Part shown: piece after piece, positions 1 through 5,642 of the stretch
Position numbering within the stretch: position 1 is the first letter of the stretch
Layout: every line of letters begins with the position of its first letter
NCBI GenBank assembly: GCA_016763665.1
Contig: JAESTI010000427.1
Location: 1-5,642 of the forward strand
DNA: 5,642 nt
DNA from: Bacteroidia bacterium
Lineage (GTDB): Bacteria > Bacteroidota > Bacteroidia > Flavobacteriales > NORP286
Direction: 5' to 3'
Translations under genes and position numbers: made by a program
Notes under the pieces: generated by a model
Seen by the model: only the letters and a program-made list of their open reading frames with translations
The model's database searches: none
Told to the model about the DNA's origin: nothing

Positions 1-429
1 ACAAATAATGTCTTTGTTCTTCTCTTTTAGAAATTCACAAGTCGCAGCAAGATTGAGGAAGCTTCCTATTATTATTTGGCTTGCTTTTTTTGACAGATCA
101 ATTGCTTTCGTCCCATTTGTTGTAGTAATAACAAACGTTTCATTGGTGAGATCATAATTGGTTAGTTGGGCAGGCGAGTTACCAAATTCAAAACCTTCTA
201 CGGTTTTACCATTCCGTTCAGCAGCTACTCTTAATCCCTTATTTTTAAGCTCTTGCGCTTCTTCTACAGAGGCAACCGGAATTACTTTTTCTGCCCCACG
301 GTTAAATGCAGAGCAAATAGTTGAAGTAGCTCGAAGTATGTCAGTGATGACAACAACCTTGTTTTCGATATCTTCATATAAATGAAATAGATCCGGAGAA
401 AGGCAGACCTCTATTTTCTTCTGATGCAT
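1..429 (-). CDS. comB: 2-phosphosulfolactate phosphatase (ComB family), C-terminus outside the window
   Basis: This is the first 143 residues of a ComB-family protein (usually about 235-240 aa); the reading frame is open to the window edge, so the C-terminal part is missing because of the cut and not necessarily because of mutation. Family features seen: the N-terminal KKIEVCLSPDL stretch (4-14), the DILRATSTI block (30-38), the AAERNGKTVEGFEFGNSP block (69-86) and TTTNGTKA (102-109). Known family role: a cytoplasmic, Mg-dependent hydrolase that converts 2-phospho-3-sulfolactate to 3-sulfolactate and phosphate. This is a coenzyme M step in methanogens; in bacteria without coenzyme M the physiological substrate is unsettled, so the exact reaction here is inference. 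The ATG at 429 is the only in-frame ATG after an in-frame TAG at 462-460 and fits the usual family N-terminus; a GTG at 456 is possible but unlikely. There is no Shine-Dalgarno sequence. A broken HTH reading frame lies directly upstream. Confidence 0.9.
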   Translation of the reverse strand, partial: MHQKKIEVCLSPDLFHLYEDIENKVVVITDILRATSTICSAFNRGAEKVIPVASVEEAQELKNKGLRVAAERNGKTVEGFEFGNSPAQLTNYDLTNETFVITTTNGTKAIDLSKKASQIIIGSFLNLAATCEFLKEKNKDIIC

Positions 430-540
430 TATTAATGTGGTGCTTGTTGATCCCACTTCCTAAGCATAACCATTGGCAGTAAGCCTTAACTCCTTTAAAA
501 TGGCGTTGAATCTCTCACCTATTTTCTTGTTAATTTTCAT
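430..540 (-). pseudogene. N-terminal remnant of a probable XRE-type helix-turn-helix regulator
   Basis: An ATG at 540-538 opens a 26-codon frame that ends in TAG at 462-460. The peptide reads like the first helices of a lambda-repressor-like HTH domain: KKIGERFNAILKELRLTANG (residues 5-24), followed by YA. Such proteins in Bacteroidota typically continue with K/R-E-(I/V)-G and a serine/threonine-rich recognition helix. After the TAG the same frame does continue E-V-G-S-T-S-T-T-L-I before running straight into the comB ATG. This suggests an AAG-to-TAG nonsense change plus loss of the rest of the gene, with the junction near 430-436. The start codon overlaps the last 11 nt of the preceding secreted-protein gene, an arrangement typical of translational coupling. 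The similarity is read by eye from a very short sequence. A non-conserved short ORF or a leader peptide for comB remains possible. Confidence 0.5.
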
Positions 541-1105
541 CTAAACATTTTATAGATTCGATAAAATAATCTGGTTGGTCAACATCAAAATCTTCATGAC
601 TTTCATAAGTTAATCTGAGTCTTATAACTTTATTTGATTTAAGTTTTTCAATATCATCATCAATTATTGCAATAAATGTTGGGTAACTTCCACAATCTAT
701 ATCCCCTGCATGATTTAATCTAATAGTGCTTTCATCTTCAAATTTTAATATTGCATAAGAATCACCAGAAACACATCCTAAAGGACTATCATATCTAAGA
801 TATAATTGATATTGCCCGTCCATTTTTGCCAAATTAGCTTTAACCCTATTCCAAGTTATAAGGCATAATGCTACTGTTGAAAGATATTTATTTGATTTAC
901 CTGTAAACTCATCTATTTCATTTGTTTTAAATTTACAAAAATCAATTTCATCTTTTTTCTTTTTCTTCTTCTGTTTTTTACTAGCATACTTCCAAGTACC
1001 ATCTTCATTTAATAAGACTTTTTTACCATCTTTAGTGGTTGCCTCTTGTTGTGCGAAAACTATTGCAAACGATAACAACAATGATATAGTTAATAATTGT
1101 TTCAT
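530..1105 (-). CDS. Secreted protein of unknown function with DGKKVLLNEDGTWKY motif
   Basis: I do not recognise a characterised family over the full 191 residues. Residues 1-18 form a Sec signal peptide (K at 3, hydrophobic core LLTISLLLSFAIV, cleavage likely after VFA-Q), so the product should enter the periplasm or be exported. Immediately after it comes DGKKVLLNEDGTWKY (26-40), a short motif seen at the start of many small secreted Bacteroidota proteins, then a lysine-rich hydrophilic linker (43-51, including six consecutive lysines). The mature part (about 54-191) is a predicted alpha/beta domain with five cysteines (57, 81, 111, 138, 187), compatible with disulfides. It contains an ILKFEDESTIRLNHAGDIDC stretch (119-138) and a later region, DDDIEKLKSNKVIRLRL (149-165). 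There is no C-terminal T9SS domain. The gene lies 55 nt after gcvT with no clear terminator between them, and no Shine-Dalgarno is seen. It separates gcvT from comB, which suggests an accessory insertion. Confidence 0.85.
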   Translation of the reverse strand: MKQLLTISLLLSFAIVFAQQEATTKDGKKVLLNEDGTWKYASKKQKKKKKKDEIDFCKFKTNEIDEFTGKSNKYLSTVALCLITWNRVKANLAKMDGQYQLYLRYDSPLGCVSGDSYAILKFEDESTIRLNHAGDIDCGSYPTFIAIIDDDIEKLKSNKVIRLRLTYESHEDFDVDQPDYFIESIKCLDEN

Positions 1106-1160
1106 TTTTCAGACTTCTTTAGTTTTTTTCTAACTCTGTAATTCTCTTCAAAAGTGTGGT

Positions 1161-2276
1161 CTAACTGGATTTTTTCAACCCGTCATTGTAGAATGGCAAA
1201 GTCACAACCTGGGCTTTTAATTGTCTATTTCTAACATTGATAAATATCTCGGTTCCAGGATCAATCATATTGCTTGGAACATATCCTAAACCAATTGCCT
1301 TTTGTAATGAAGGTGCCTGCGTTCCTGAAGTAACTTCCCCTATTATATTTCCATCCTTATCAACTATTTCATATCCATGTCTGGCAATTCCCCTGTCAAT
1401 CATTTCAAATCCGATGAGTTTTCTTGCTACTCCGTTATTTTTTTGAGCTAATAGAGATTCGCTATTTGTGAAATCCTTGGTAAACTTTGTTATCCAGCCC
1501 AATCCTGCTTCTAAAGGAGATGTAGTATCATCAATATCATTTCCATATAAACAGAATCCCATCTCTAATCTAAGTGTATCCCTGGCAGCTAAACCAATTG
1601 GCTTTATACCATGTTCTTGCCCTGCATCCATAATGGATTTCCAAATATGCCCGGCATTGGCATTGTCAAAATATATTTCAAAACCACCTGAACCAGTATA
1701 TCCTGTCTCAGAGATCACTACATTTTCAACTCCTGCAAACACTCCTTTTTTAAAGGTATAATACTTCATTTCTGAAAGATCAAACTCTGTAAGACTTTGT
1801 AAAGTTTCTATTGCTTTTGGGCCTTGAATTGCCAATAAAGTTGTTCTATCTGAAATATCATGTATCTCCACATTTTTGGTATTGTATCTGGTTATCCATT
1901 CCCAATCCTTTTCTATATTAGATGCATTAACAACCATCATATATGCCTTTTCATCCAAACGGTATACCAAAAGATCATCAACAATACCACCATCTTCATT
2001 TGGGAAACATGAATATTGAACCTTGCCGTCAACCAATTTTGAAGCATCATTAGAAGTAACCCTCTGGATCAGATCCAATGCATCTTCGCCTTTCAAAATA
2101 AACTGACCCATGTGAGAAACATCGAAAATGCCAACAGCTTCTCTCACAGTTTGATGCTCATCCATTACACCAGTGTATTGCACAGGCATATTGTATCCTG
2201 CAAAAGAAACCATCTTGGCTCCAAGTTCTATATGAACATCAGTTAATGCCGTTTTCTTTAAATCTTGAACTTCCAT
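1161..2276 (-). CDS. gcvT: Glycine cleavage system T protein (aminomethyltransferase)
   Basis: This is a full-length 371-residue GcvT, close to the family's usual 360-375. It is the cytoplasmic T protein of the glycine cleavage complex: it takes the aminomethyl group held on the lipoyl arm of GcvH and transfers the carbon to tetrahydrofolate, giving 5,10-methylene-THF and ammonia. Seen in the sequence: the N-terminal substrate-pocket blocks [10 protein letters not shown] (25-34) and [11 protein letters not shown] (48-58), [13 protein letters not shown] (94-106) with the Asp100/Asp101 pair expected to contact the folate, QGP (151-153), [13 protein letters not shown] (191-203), the [13 protein letters not shown] helix (228-240), and a C-terminal barrel with [11 protein letters not shown] (314-324) and IGLGYV (328-333). 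The ATG at 2276 gives the normal N-terminus and has an upstream AAAGGAG. It starts 3 nt after the DUF5522 stop, so it is probably co-transcribed with purB and translationally coupled. No damage or missing key residue is visible. Confidence 0.97.
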   Translation of the reverse strand: MEVQDLKKTALTDVHIELGAKMVSFAGYNMPVQYTGVMDEHQTVREAVGIFDVSHMGQFILKGEDALDLIQRVTSNDASKLVDGKVQYSCFPNEDGGIVDDLLVYRLDEKAYMMVVNASNIEKDWEWITRYNTKNVEIHDISDRTTLLAIQGPKAIETLQSLTEFDLSEMKYYTFKKGVFAGVENVVISETGYTGSGGFEIYFDNANAGHIWKSIMDAGQEHGIKPIGLAARDTLRLEMGFCLYGNDIDDTTSPLEAGLGWITKFTKDFTNSESLLAQKNNGVARKLIGFEMIDRGIARHGYEIVDKDGNIIGEVTSGTQAPSLQKAIGLGYVPSNMIDPGTEIFINVRNRQLKAQVVTLPFYNDGLKKSS

Positions 2277-2279
2277 TGC

Positions 2280-2432
2280 TTATTTCTCCTTTACTCTCTT
2301 CTCTTCTTTATAAGGGCAATGTTTACATCCACAATCACAACAATACCCTCTATCTTTTAAGTACTTTTCTGTAAAAACATATAATCCCTGATCATTGATA
2401 TAATAATCAATATTTAAGATCAATTGCTGCAA
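2280..2432 (-). CDS. DUF5522 family small Cys-rich protein, non-ATG start
   Basis: This is a 47-50 codon gene in the purB-gcvT gap. The translated core is IDYYINDQGLYVFTEKYLKD followed by RGYCCDCGCKHCPY, which matches the pattern I know for DUF5522 proteins (a YY/FYxNExGxxVFTExY segment, then RGYCCxxGCRHCPY). The function of the family is unknown. The cluster C-C-x-C-x-C-x-x-H-C suggests metal binding, which is inference. There is no in-frame ATG. The frame opens directly after the purB TAA, with TTG codons at 2432-2430 (50 aa) and 2423-2421 (47 aa) as the plausible starts and an ATT at 2411-2409 as a remote option. I give the longest form. The C-terminus is a charged tail (KEEKRVKEK) ending in TAA at 2282-2280, 3 nt before gcvT. 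Its position implies co-transcription with purB and translation by termination-reinitiation. The family match is strong; the start is uncertain. Confidence 0.85.
   Translation of the reverse strand: MQQLILNIDYYINDQGLYVFTEKYLKDRGYCCDCGCKHCPYKEEKRVKEK
2286..2292 (-). promoter_or_regulatory. Shine-Dalgarno site of gcvT
   Basis: AAAGGAG reads on the minus strand with 9 nt between its last G and the gcvT ATG. It lies inside the last codons of the small DUF5522 gene. A clear Shine-Dalgarno is uncommon in Bacteroidota and none of the other starts in this window has one, so it supports the gcvT start and coupling of the two genes. Confidence 0.6.
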
Positions 2433-3776
2433 TTATTTTCCGGTATAATTTTCCGGTGTAATTGTTTTTAGCTCTTTTTTTACTTTATCCGATATTTTTA
2501 AGGTATCAATAAATGAATGCATATTTTCTTTTGTGATACCATTATTTGATCTGGTTAATCCTTTCAGGGCTTCATAGGGTTTAGGATAACTTTCTCTCCT
2601 CAAAACAGTTTGAATTGCCTCAGAAACAACGGCCCAATTACTATTTAAATCTGCTTGAATAACCTCTTTATTAACGATCAATTTTCCTATCCCTTTAGAT
2701 GTGGACTTTATAGCTATTACAGTATGAGCTATAGGAACACCAATGTTTCTTAATACTGTTGAATCCGTTAAATCTCTTTGCAATCTGGAAATTGGAAGTT
2801 TTGAGGATAAATGTTCAAATAAAGCATTCGCAACACCGAAATTACCTTCCGCATTTTCAAAATCAATTGGGTTTACTTTGTGAGGCATCGCTGATGACCC
2901 TACCTCATTCTTATTTATTTTTTGTTTAAAATATTCCATTGAGATGTAAGTCCAACTATCTCTACAAAAATCAATCAGTATATTATTTATCCTTTTAAGG
3001 TTATCACAGGTTGCTGCAATATTATCATAATGTTCAATTTGAGTGGTTGGATCTGAGCGCTCTAATCCAAGTTTATCTGAAACAAACTGATTGGCAAATT
3101 TATGCCAACTGACATCTGGATATGCAACATAATGGGCATTGAAATTGCCTGTTGCTCCTCCAAATTTAGCCGAATAAGGTATTTGATTCAAAAGGTCTAA
3201 TTGATTATTGATCCGTTGAATGAATACCATTATTTCTTTACCAAGTTTTGTTGGAGATGCGGGTTGTCCATGAGTTCTGGCTAACATCGAAATATCTTTC
3301 CAGCTATTTGCCAACTTTCCGAGAGTTTTTGTCAAATCATTGATCAAGGGTAAATACACATCTTCGATGCATTCACGCAAAGACAAAGGCACAGCAGTAT
3401 TATTAATGTCTTGGGAAGTTAATCCAAAATGAATGAACTCTTTATATTTCTCTAGCCCAATCTTATCAAATTCTTTTTTAAGAAAATATTCAACTGCTTT
3501 AACATCATGGTTTGTTACTTTTTCTATGTCCTTTACTTTTTTTGCATCGTTGATTGTGAAATTCTTATAAATATCTCTTAGTTTTTGGTACTTAGTTGTC
3601 CCTATTATTTTTAGTTGAGGCAATTTAAGTTCACATAGTGAGATGAAATATTCTACTTCTACTCTGACCCTATACTTAATTAAAGCATACTCCGAAAAGT
3701 ACTCAGACAATTCACCGACTTTAGATTGATACCTACCATCTATTGGAGATACCGCTAATAAAGGATTTGAACTCAT
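2433..3776 (-). CDS. purB: Adenylosuccinate lyase
   Basis: This is a full-length 447-residue PurB of the E. coli-like subgroup (about 456 aa), a cytoplasmic homotetrameric member of the fumarase/aspartase superfamily. It releases fumarate twice in purine synthesis: from SAICAR to give AICAR, and from adenylosuccinate to give AMP. Visible motifs: SPIDGRY (10-16) at the N-terminus, NHDVKAVEYFL (89-99), HFGLTSQDINNTA (116-128), ARTHGQPASPT (166-176) with the general-acid His169, GGATGNFNAH (206-215), and the superfamily signature GSSAMPHKVNP (293-303) whose flexible loop carries the catalytic serine (Ser294/295), followed by IDFENAEGN. The C-terminus ends in ITPENYTGK, the usual end for this subgroup. 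The ATG at 3776 gives the standard MSS-N-LLAVSPIDGRY start; there is no Shine-Dalgarno, as is normal in this phylum. It is preceded by a candidate promoter and an upstream terminator and so heads the purB-DUF5522-gcvT unit. Confidence 0.97.
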   Translation of the reverse strand: MSSNPLLAVSPIDGRYQSKVGELSEYFSEYALIKYRVRVEVEYFISLCELKLPQLKIIGTTKYQKLRDIYKNFTINDAKKVKDIEKVTNHDVKAVEYFLKKEFDKIGLEKYKEFIHFGLTSQDINNTAVPLSLRECIEDVYLPLINDLTKTLGKLANSWKDISMLARTHGQPASPTKLGKEIMVFIQRINNQLDLLNQIPYSAKFGGATGNFNAHYVAYPDVSWHKFANQFVSDKLGLERSDPTTQIEHYDNIAATCDNLKRINNILIDFCRDSWTYISMEYFKQKINKNEVGSSAMPHKVNPIDFENAEGNFGVANALFEHLSSKLPISRLQRDLTDSTVLRNIGVPIAHTVIAIKSTSKGIGKLIVNKEVIQADLNSNWAVVSEAIQTVLRRESYPKPYEALKGLTRSNNGITKENMHSFIDTLKISDKVKKELKTITPENYTGK

Positions 3777-3809
3777 TAATTATATCTATTCTTTGAAAAA
3801 TGTAATCAG

Positions 3810-3817
3810 CAAATTTA
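3810..3817 (-). promoter_or_regulatory. Candidate -7 promoter element for purB (TAAATTTG)
   Basis: TAAATTTG on the minus strand is an exact fit to the Bacteroidota -7 consensus TAnnTTTG. It lies 33 nt upstream of the purB ATG and downstream of the terminator that ends the previous gene, so a start site about 25 nt before the ATG is plausible. I find no good TTG -33 element at the usual distance, so the call rests on one box in AT-rich DNA. Confidence 0.45.
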
Positions 3818-3846
3818 CGTACAAAATGTGAATTTATAGTTGTATT

Positions 3847-3885
3847 AAAAAAGAAAGGAGATAGCAACCTTAGTCACTATCTCCT
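3847..3885 (-). terminator. Intrinsic terminator after the SprB-repeat gene
   Basis: On the minus strand AGGAGATAG (3885-3877) and CTATCTCCT (3864-3856) form a perfect 9-bp stem with a 12-nt loop, followed by TTCTTTTTT (3855-3847). It starts about 20 nt after the stop codon of the repeat protein. The other strand has no matching T-run after the stem, so it works in the minus direction only. It separates that gene from the purB operon. Confidence 0.9.
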
Positions 3886-3905
3886 AAAAGCCGAGATAAT
3901 AAATT

Positions 3906-5642
3906 TTACTTGAGCAGAACTACATGACCCACATATCGGTGTGCTCTTCCTGTGTGATCTTTAGCTTTTATCAGATAAGGGTATACTCCATCCGGTGACA
4001 TTGCTCCAACATTGTCTCTTCTTCCATTCCATAAGTCATTAGGATTATCTGTTCTGAAAATCATTTCACCCCATCGGTCATAAACATACAATTCAAATTC
4101 TGTCAATCCGAAAGTCTTAGCCCCCCACATATCATTAAGTCCGTTACCATCAGGCGTGAACGCGTTAGGTATATAAATTGCTGCCTCAGGTTTAATTCTT
4201 ATAGTATCAACAATAGTGTCAGCACATCCAAATTCATTGATAACTAATAGAGTAACTGGGAAATAACCCGTATCAGTATATTCATGCATAGGATTAGTTA
4301 GAGTTGATATTGCTCCATCTCCAAAGTCCCAATCCCATGAAACTATTTGCACTGCACTTTTAGAGCTATCATAAAATTCAATTTCAGGATTCAAAATTGA
4401 TACTTCATAAGGATCTGCTAAGAAATCTGCTACTACACCCTCATAGTTTATTATATCAATTTGTTGTTTGATAGCAACACAACCATTCTTATCTAATACA
4501 GAAACCGAATAAGTTCCAGCATAAAGGTTATTTGCTACATCACCAGTTTGGCCTGTAGACCAATAATAAGTGTAAGGTTCAATACCACCTGAAACCTGTA
4601 CTTCAGCCCAGGCATCGTTGAATCCCGGACAAGTTTGTCCTTTGAGTATACGAATAATTACAAGTGCTTCAGGCTCACCAATAAAAGCTGTTACAGTTCC
4701 AATACATCCCTTAGCATCTGTTATAATAACCGTATATGTTCCAGTTGGAACCCCTTGTAGATCTTGAGTTTGTGTACCGTTGACATCATTCCATACATAA
4801 GTATAACCACCATTTCCACCAATTACTGTTATATCAACAGCTCCATCACTATCTCCACTACAAACCACACTATCAATATCAACAATGGTTGGAATTAATG
4901 TATCTGGTTGTGTAACACTTACACTTCCAACCATCAGGCAATTGTTATCATCAGTAATGGTAACTTTATAAGTTCCTATCGCTAATCCATTGGCTGTAGC
5001 ATTACCTTGACCTGGATTTGTATTCCAGCTATAGCTGAATGGAGCTGTACCACCACTAACAACATTTACTGATGCTGTTCCATCACTATAGCCATAACAA
5101 CTTGCAGGAGTACTGCTCATATCATAAACCATTGAATCAGGTTGGGTAATGGTTGTTCCTATTCCAACCGTACAACCATTATTATCAGTAACAACTACAT
5201 TATTGGATCCAAATGCTATTCCACTTAAGTCTTCAGTTGTTTGCCCATCAGGAGTCCAGTTGTAACTATATGGCTGAGTTCCTCCAGTTGGTGTAATATC
5301 AATGCTTCCGTCACTTCCATTGTAACAACTAACATTTTGTTGAGTTAAGGATACTTGTAATAAGGCAGGCTCAAATATATCAATCAGGTCGAATGTTATA
5401 CATCCATGATCATCTATAATTTGAACCGTATAATTTCCTGCAGCTAAAGAACCTACGTCTTCCGTAGTAGTTCCATTTGACCAACCATAAGTATAAGGTG
5501 CTGTTCCACCATTTACAGTCAAGTCAACTCCTCCATTTGAATCTCCGTTACATAACGTGTTAGTTCCGGTTACCGATGAAGTTAATTCATCAGGTTGAGC
5601 AATATTCAAGCTATCAGTGATTTGACAATTATTATCATCTAT
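3906..5642 (-). CDS. SprB-repeat/PKD surface protein with gliding-type T9SS C-terminal domain, N-terminus outside the window
   Basis: The 578 residues seen are the C-terminal part of a larger extracellular protein; the frame is open to the window edge. Residues are numbered from the edge. Residues 1-388 hold the end of one repeat and five SprB-like repeats, each with a C-x-G-x-S-D/N-G motif, GG-T/x-x-PY-x-Y-x-W, a GL/AAGTY-type turn and a closing D-x-x-GC. Residues about 402-484 form a PKD domain (SWDWDFGDG at 435-443, HEYTDTGYFPVTL at 453-465). Residues about 488-578 form a CHU_C/gliding motility-associated C-terminal domain: YIPNAFTPDGNGLND (490-504), LYVYDRWGEMIF (518-529), DGVYPYLIKAKD (551-562), ending VGHVVLLK. 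This type-B domain directs export through the type IX secretion system and attachment at the cell surface. By family knowledge the repeats suggest an adhesin or motility adhesin; the ligand is unknown. A TTG at 5609 sits inside a repeat and is not a real start. A strong terminator follows the gene. Confidence 0.93.
   Translation of the reverse strand: MDDNNCQITDSLNIAQPDELTSSVTGTNTLCNGDSNGGVDLTVNGGTAPYTYGWSNGTTTEDVGSLAAGNYTVQIIDDHGCITFDLIDIFEPALLQVSLTQQNVSCYNGSDGSIDITPTGGTQPYSYNWTPDGQTTEDLSGIAFGSNNVVVTDNNGCTVGIGTTITQPDSMVYDMSSTPASCYGYSDGTASVNVVSGGTAPFSYSWNTNPGQGNATANGLAIGTYKVTITDDNNCLMVGSVSVTQPDTLIPTIVDIDSVVCSGDSDGAVDITVIGGNGGYTYVWNDVNGTQTQDLQGVPTGTYTVIITDAKGCIGTVTAFIGEPEALVIIRILKGQTCPGFNDAWAEVQVSGGIEPYTYYWSTGQTGDVANNLYAGTYSVSVLDKNGCVAIKQQIDIINYEGVVADFLADPYEVSILNPEIEFYDSSKSAVQIVSWDWDFGDGAISTLTNPMHEYTDTGYFPVTLLVINEFGCADTIVDTIRIKPEAAIYIPNAFTPDGNGLNDMWGAKTFGLTEFELYVYDRWGEMIFRTDNPNDLWNGRRDNVGAMSPDGVYPYLIKAKDHTGRAHRYVGHVVLLK
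4479..5642 (-). repeat. Tandem SprB-like protein repeats (five complete units)
   Basis: Within the surface-protein gene, counting from one closing cysteine to the next, the units span 5624-5400, 5399-5172, 5171-4938, 4937-4704 and 4703-4479 (75, 76, 78, 78 and 75 residues); the end of a further unit lies at 5642-5625. Each unit has two cysteines and a GG-xx-PYxYxW core. The units are diverged at the DNA level, so this is an old protein-level array and not a recent DNA duplication. The last unit is the least typical: its S-D/N-G motif is replaced by FNDAWAEV. Confidence 0.88.

Noticed and set aside
158..385. 75-codon plus-strand open frame
   Set aside because: It lies antisense within the well-matched comB reading frame and its translation has no recognisable domain; it is a shadow frame.
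953..980. Lysine-codon tract in the secreted protein as a phase-variation slippage site
   Set aside because: The A-runs are interrupted by G or C and are no longer than about six bases, so there is little support for slippage switching.
1106..1160. Promoter or terminator between gcvT and the secreted-protein gene
   Set aside because: Only a weak TTAG/CTAA inverted repeat around a short A-run is visible, and there is no TAnnTTTG box; this is insufficient for a call.
1237..1761. Two plus-strand open frames (1237-1446 and 1468-1761)
   Set aside because: Both are antisense to gcvT, whose family motifs are unmistakable across the same bases.
3847..3885. Bidirectional terminator or transposon-end inverted repeat
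   Set aside because: The stem is followed by a T-run on the minus strand only, and there is no transposase or target duplication nearby; a one-way terminator explains it.
5607..5609. TTG as a start codon for the surface protein
   Set aside because: The frame continues upstream to the window edge with repeat sequence (IDDNNCQITDS), so the TTG is an internal leucine codon.

Overview
The window looks like a chromosomal segment of a low-GC member of the Bacteroidota (Flavobacteriales/Cytophagales-like). The evidence is an SprB-repeat surface protein ending in a gliding-motility-type (type IX secretion) C-terminal domain, a DUF5522 mini-protein of the kind common in this phylum, a TAnnTTTG-type promoter element, mostly AT-rich leaders without Shine-Dalgarno sequences, and AT-rich codon use. 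Every gene I can support lies on the minus strand, so transcription runs from high to low coordinates.

In transcription order: (1) 5642-3906 is the C-terminal 578 residues of a large secreted, repeat-rich protein with five full SprB-like repeats, a PKD domain and a type-B T9SS sorting domain. It runs off the window edge. A strong intrinsic terminator (3885-3847) closes it. (2) A short intergenic region carries a candidate promoter (3817-3810) for purB (adenylosuccinate lyase, 3776-2433). (3) A small DUF5522 gene (2432-2280) with no ATG directly abuts the purB stop codon in the same frame. (4) gcvT (2276-1161) follows after 3 nt, with an AAAGGAG ribosome-binding site inside the end of the DUF5522 gene. 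(5) Next come a small secreted protein of unknown function (1105-530) and, overlapping its end, a 26-codon ORF that looks like the N-terminus of an XRE-type helix-turn-helix regulator cut by a TAG codon (540-460, remnant to about 430). (6) This abuts the start of a comB-like 2-phosphosulfolactate phosphatase gene (429 to 1, 143 residues seen, C-terminus outside the window).

The purB, DUF5522 and gcvT genes are packed as an operon. They join purine synthesis to the glycine-cleavage one-carbon supply, which provides 5,10-methylene-THF and so feeds the folate-dependent steps of purine synthesis. The unknown secreted gene and the HTH remnant between gcvT and comB look like a later insertion or rearrangement. 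I see no mobile element, CRISPR, tRNA or rRNA, and no convincing defence system. The least ordinary items are the hidden non-ATG DUF5522 gene, the truncated HTH fragment fused up to comB, and the regular cysteine spacing of the SprB repeats.
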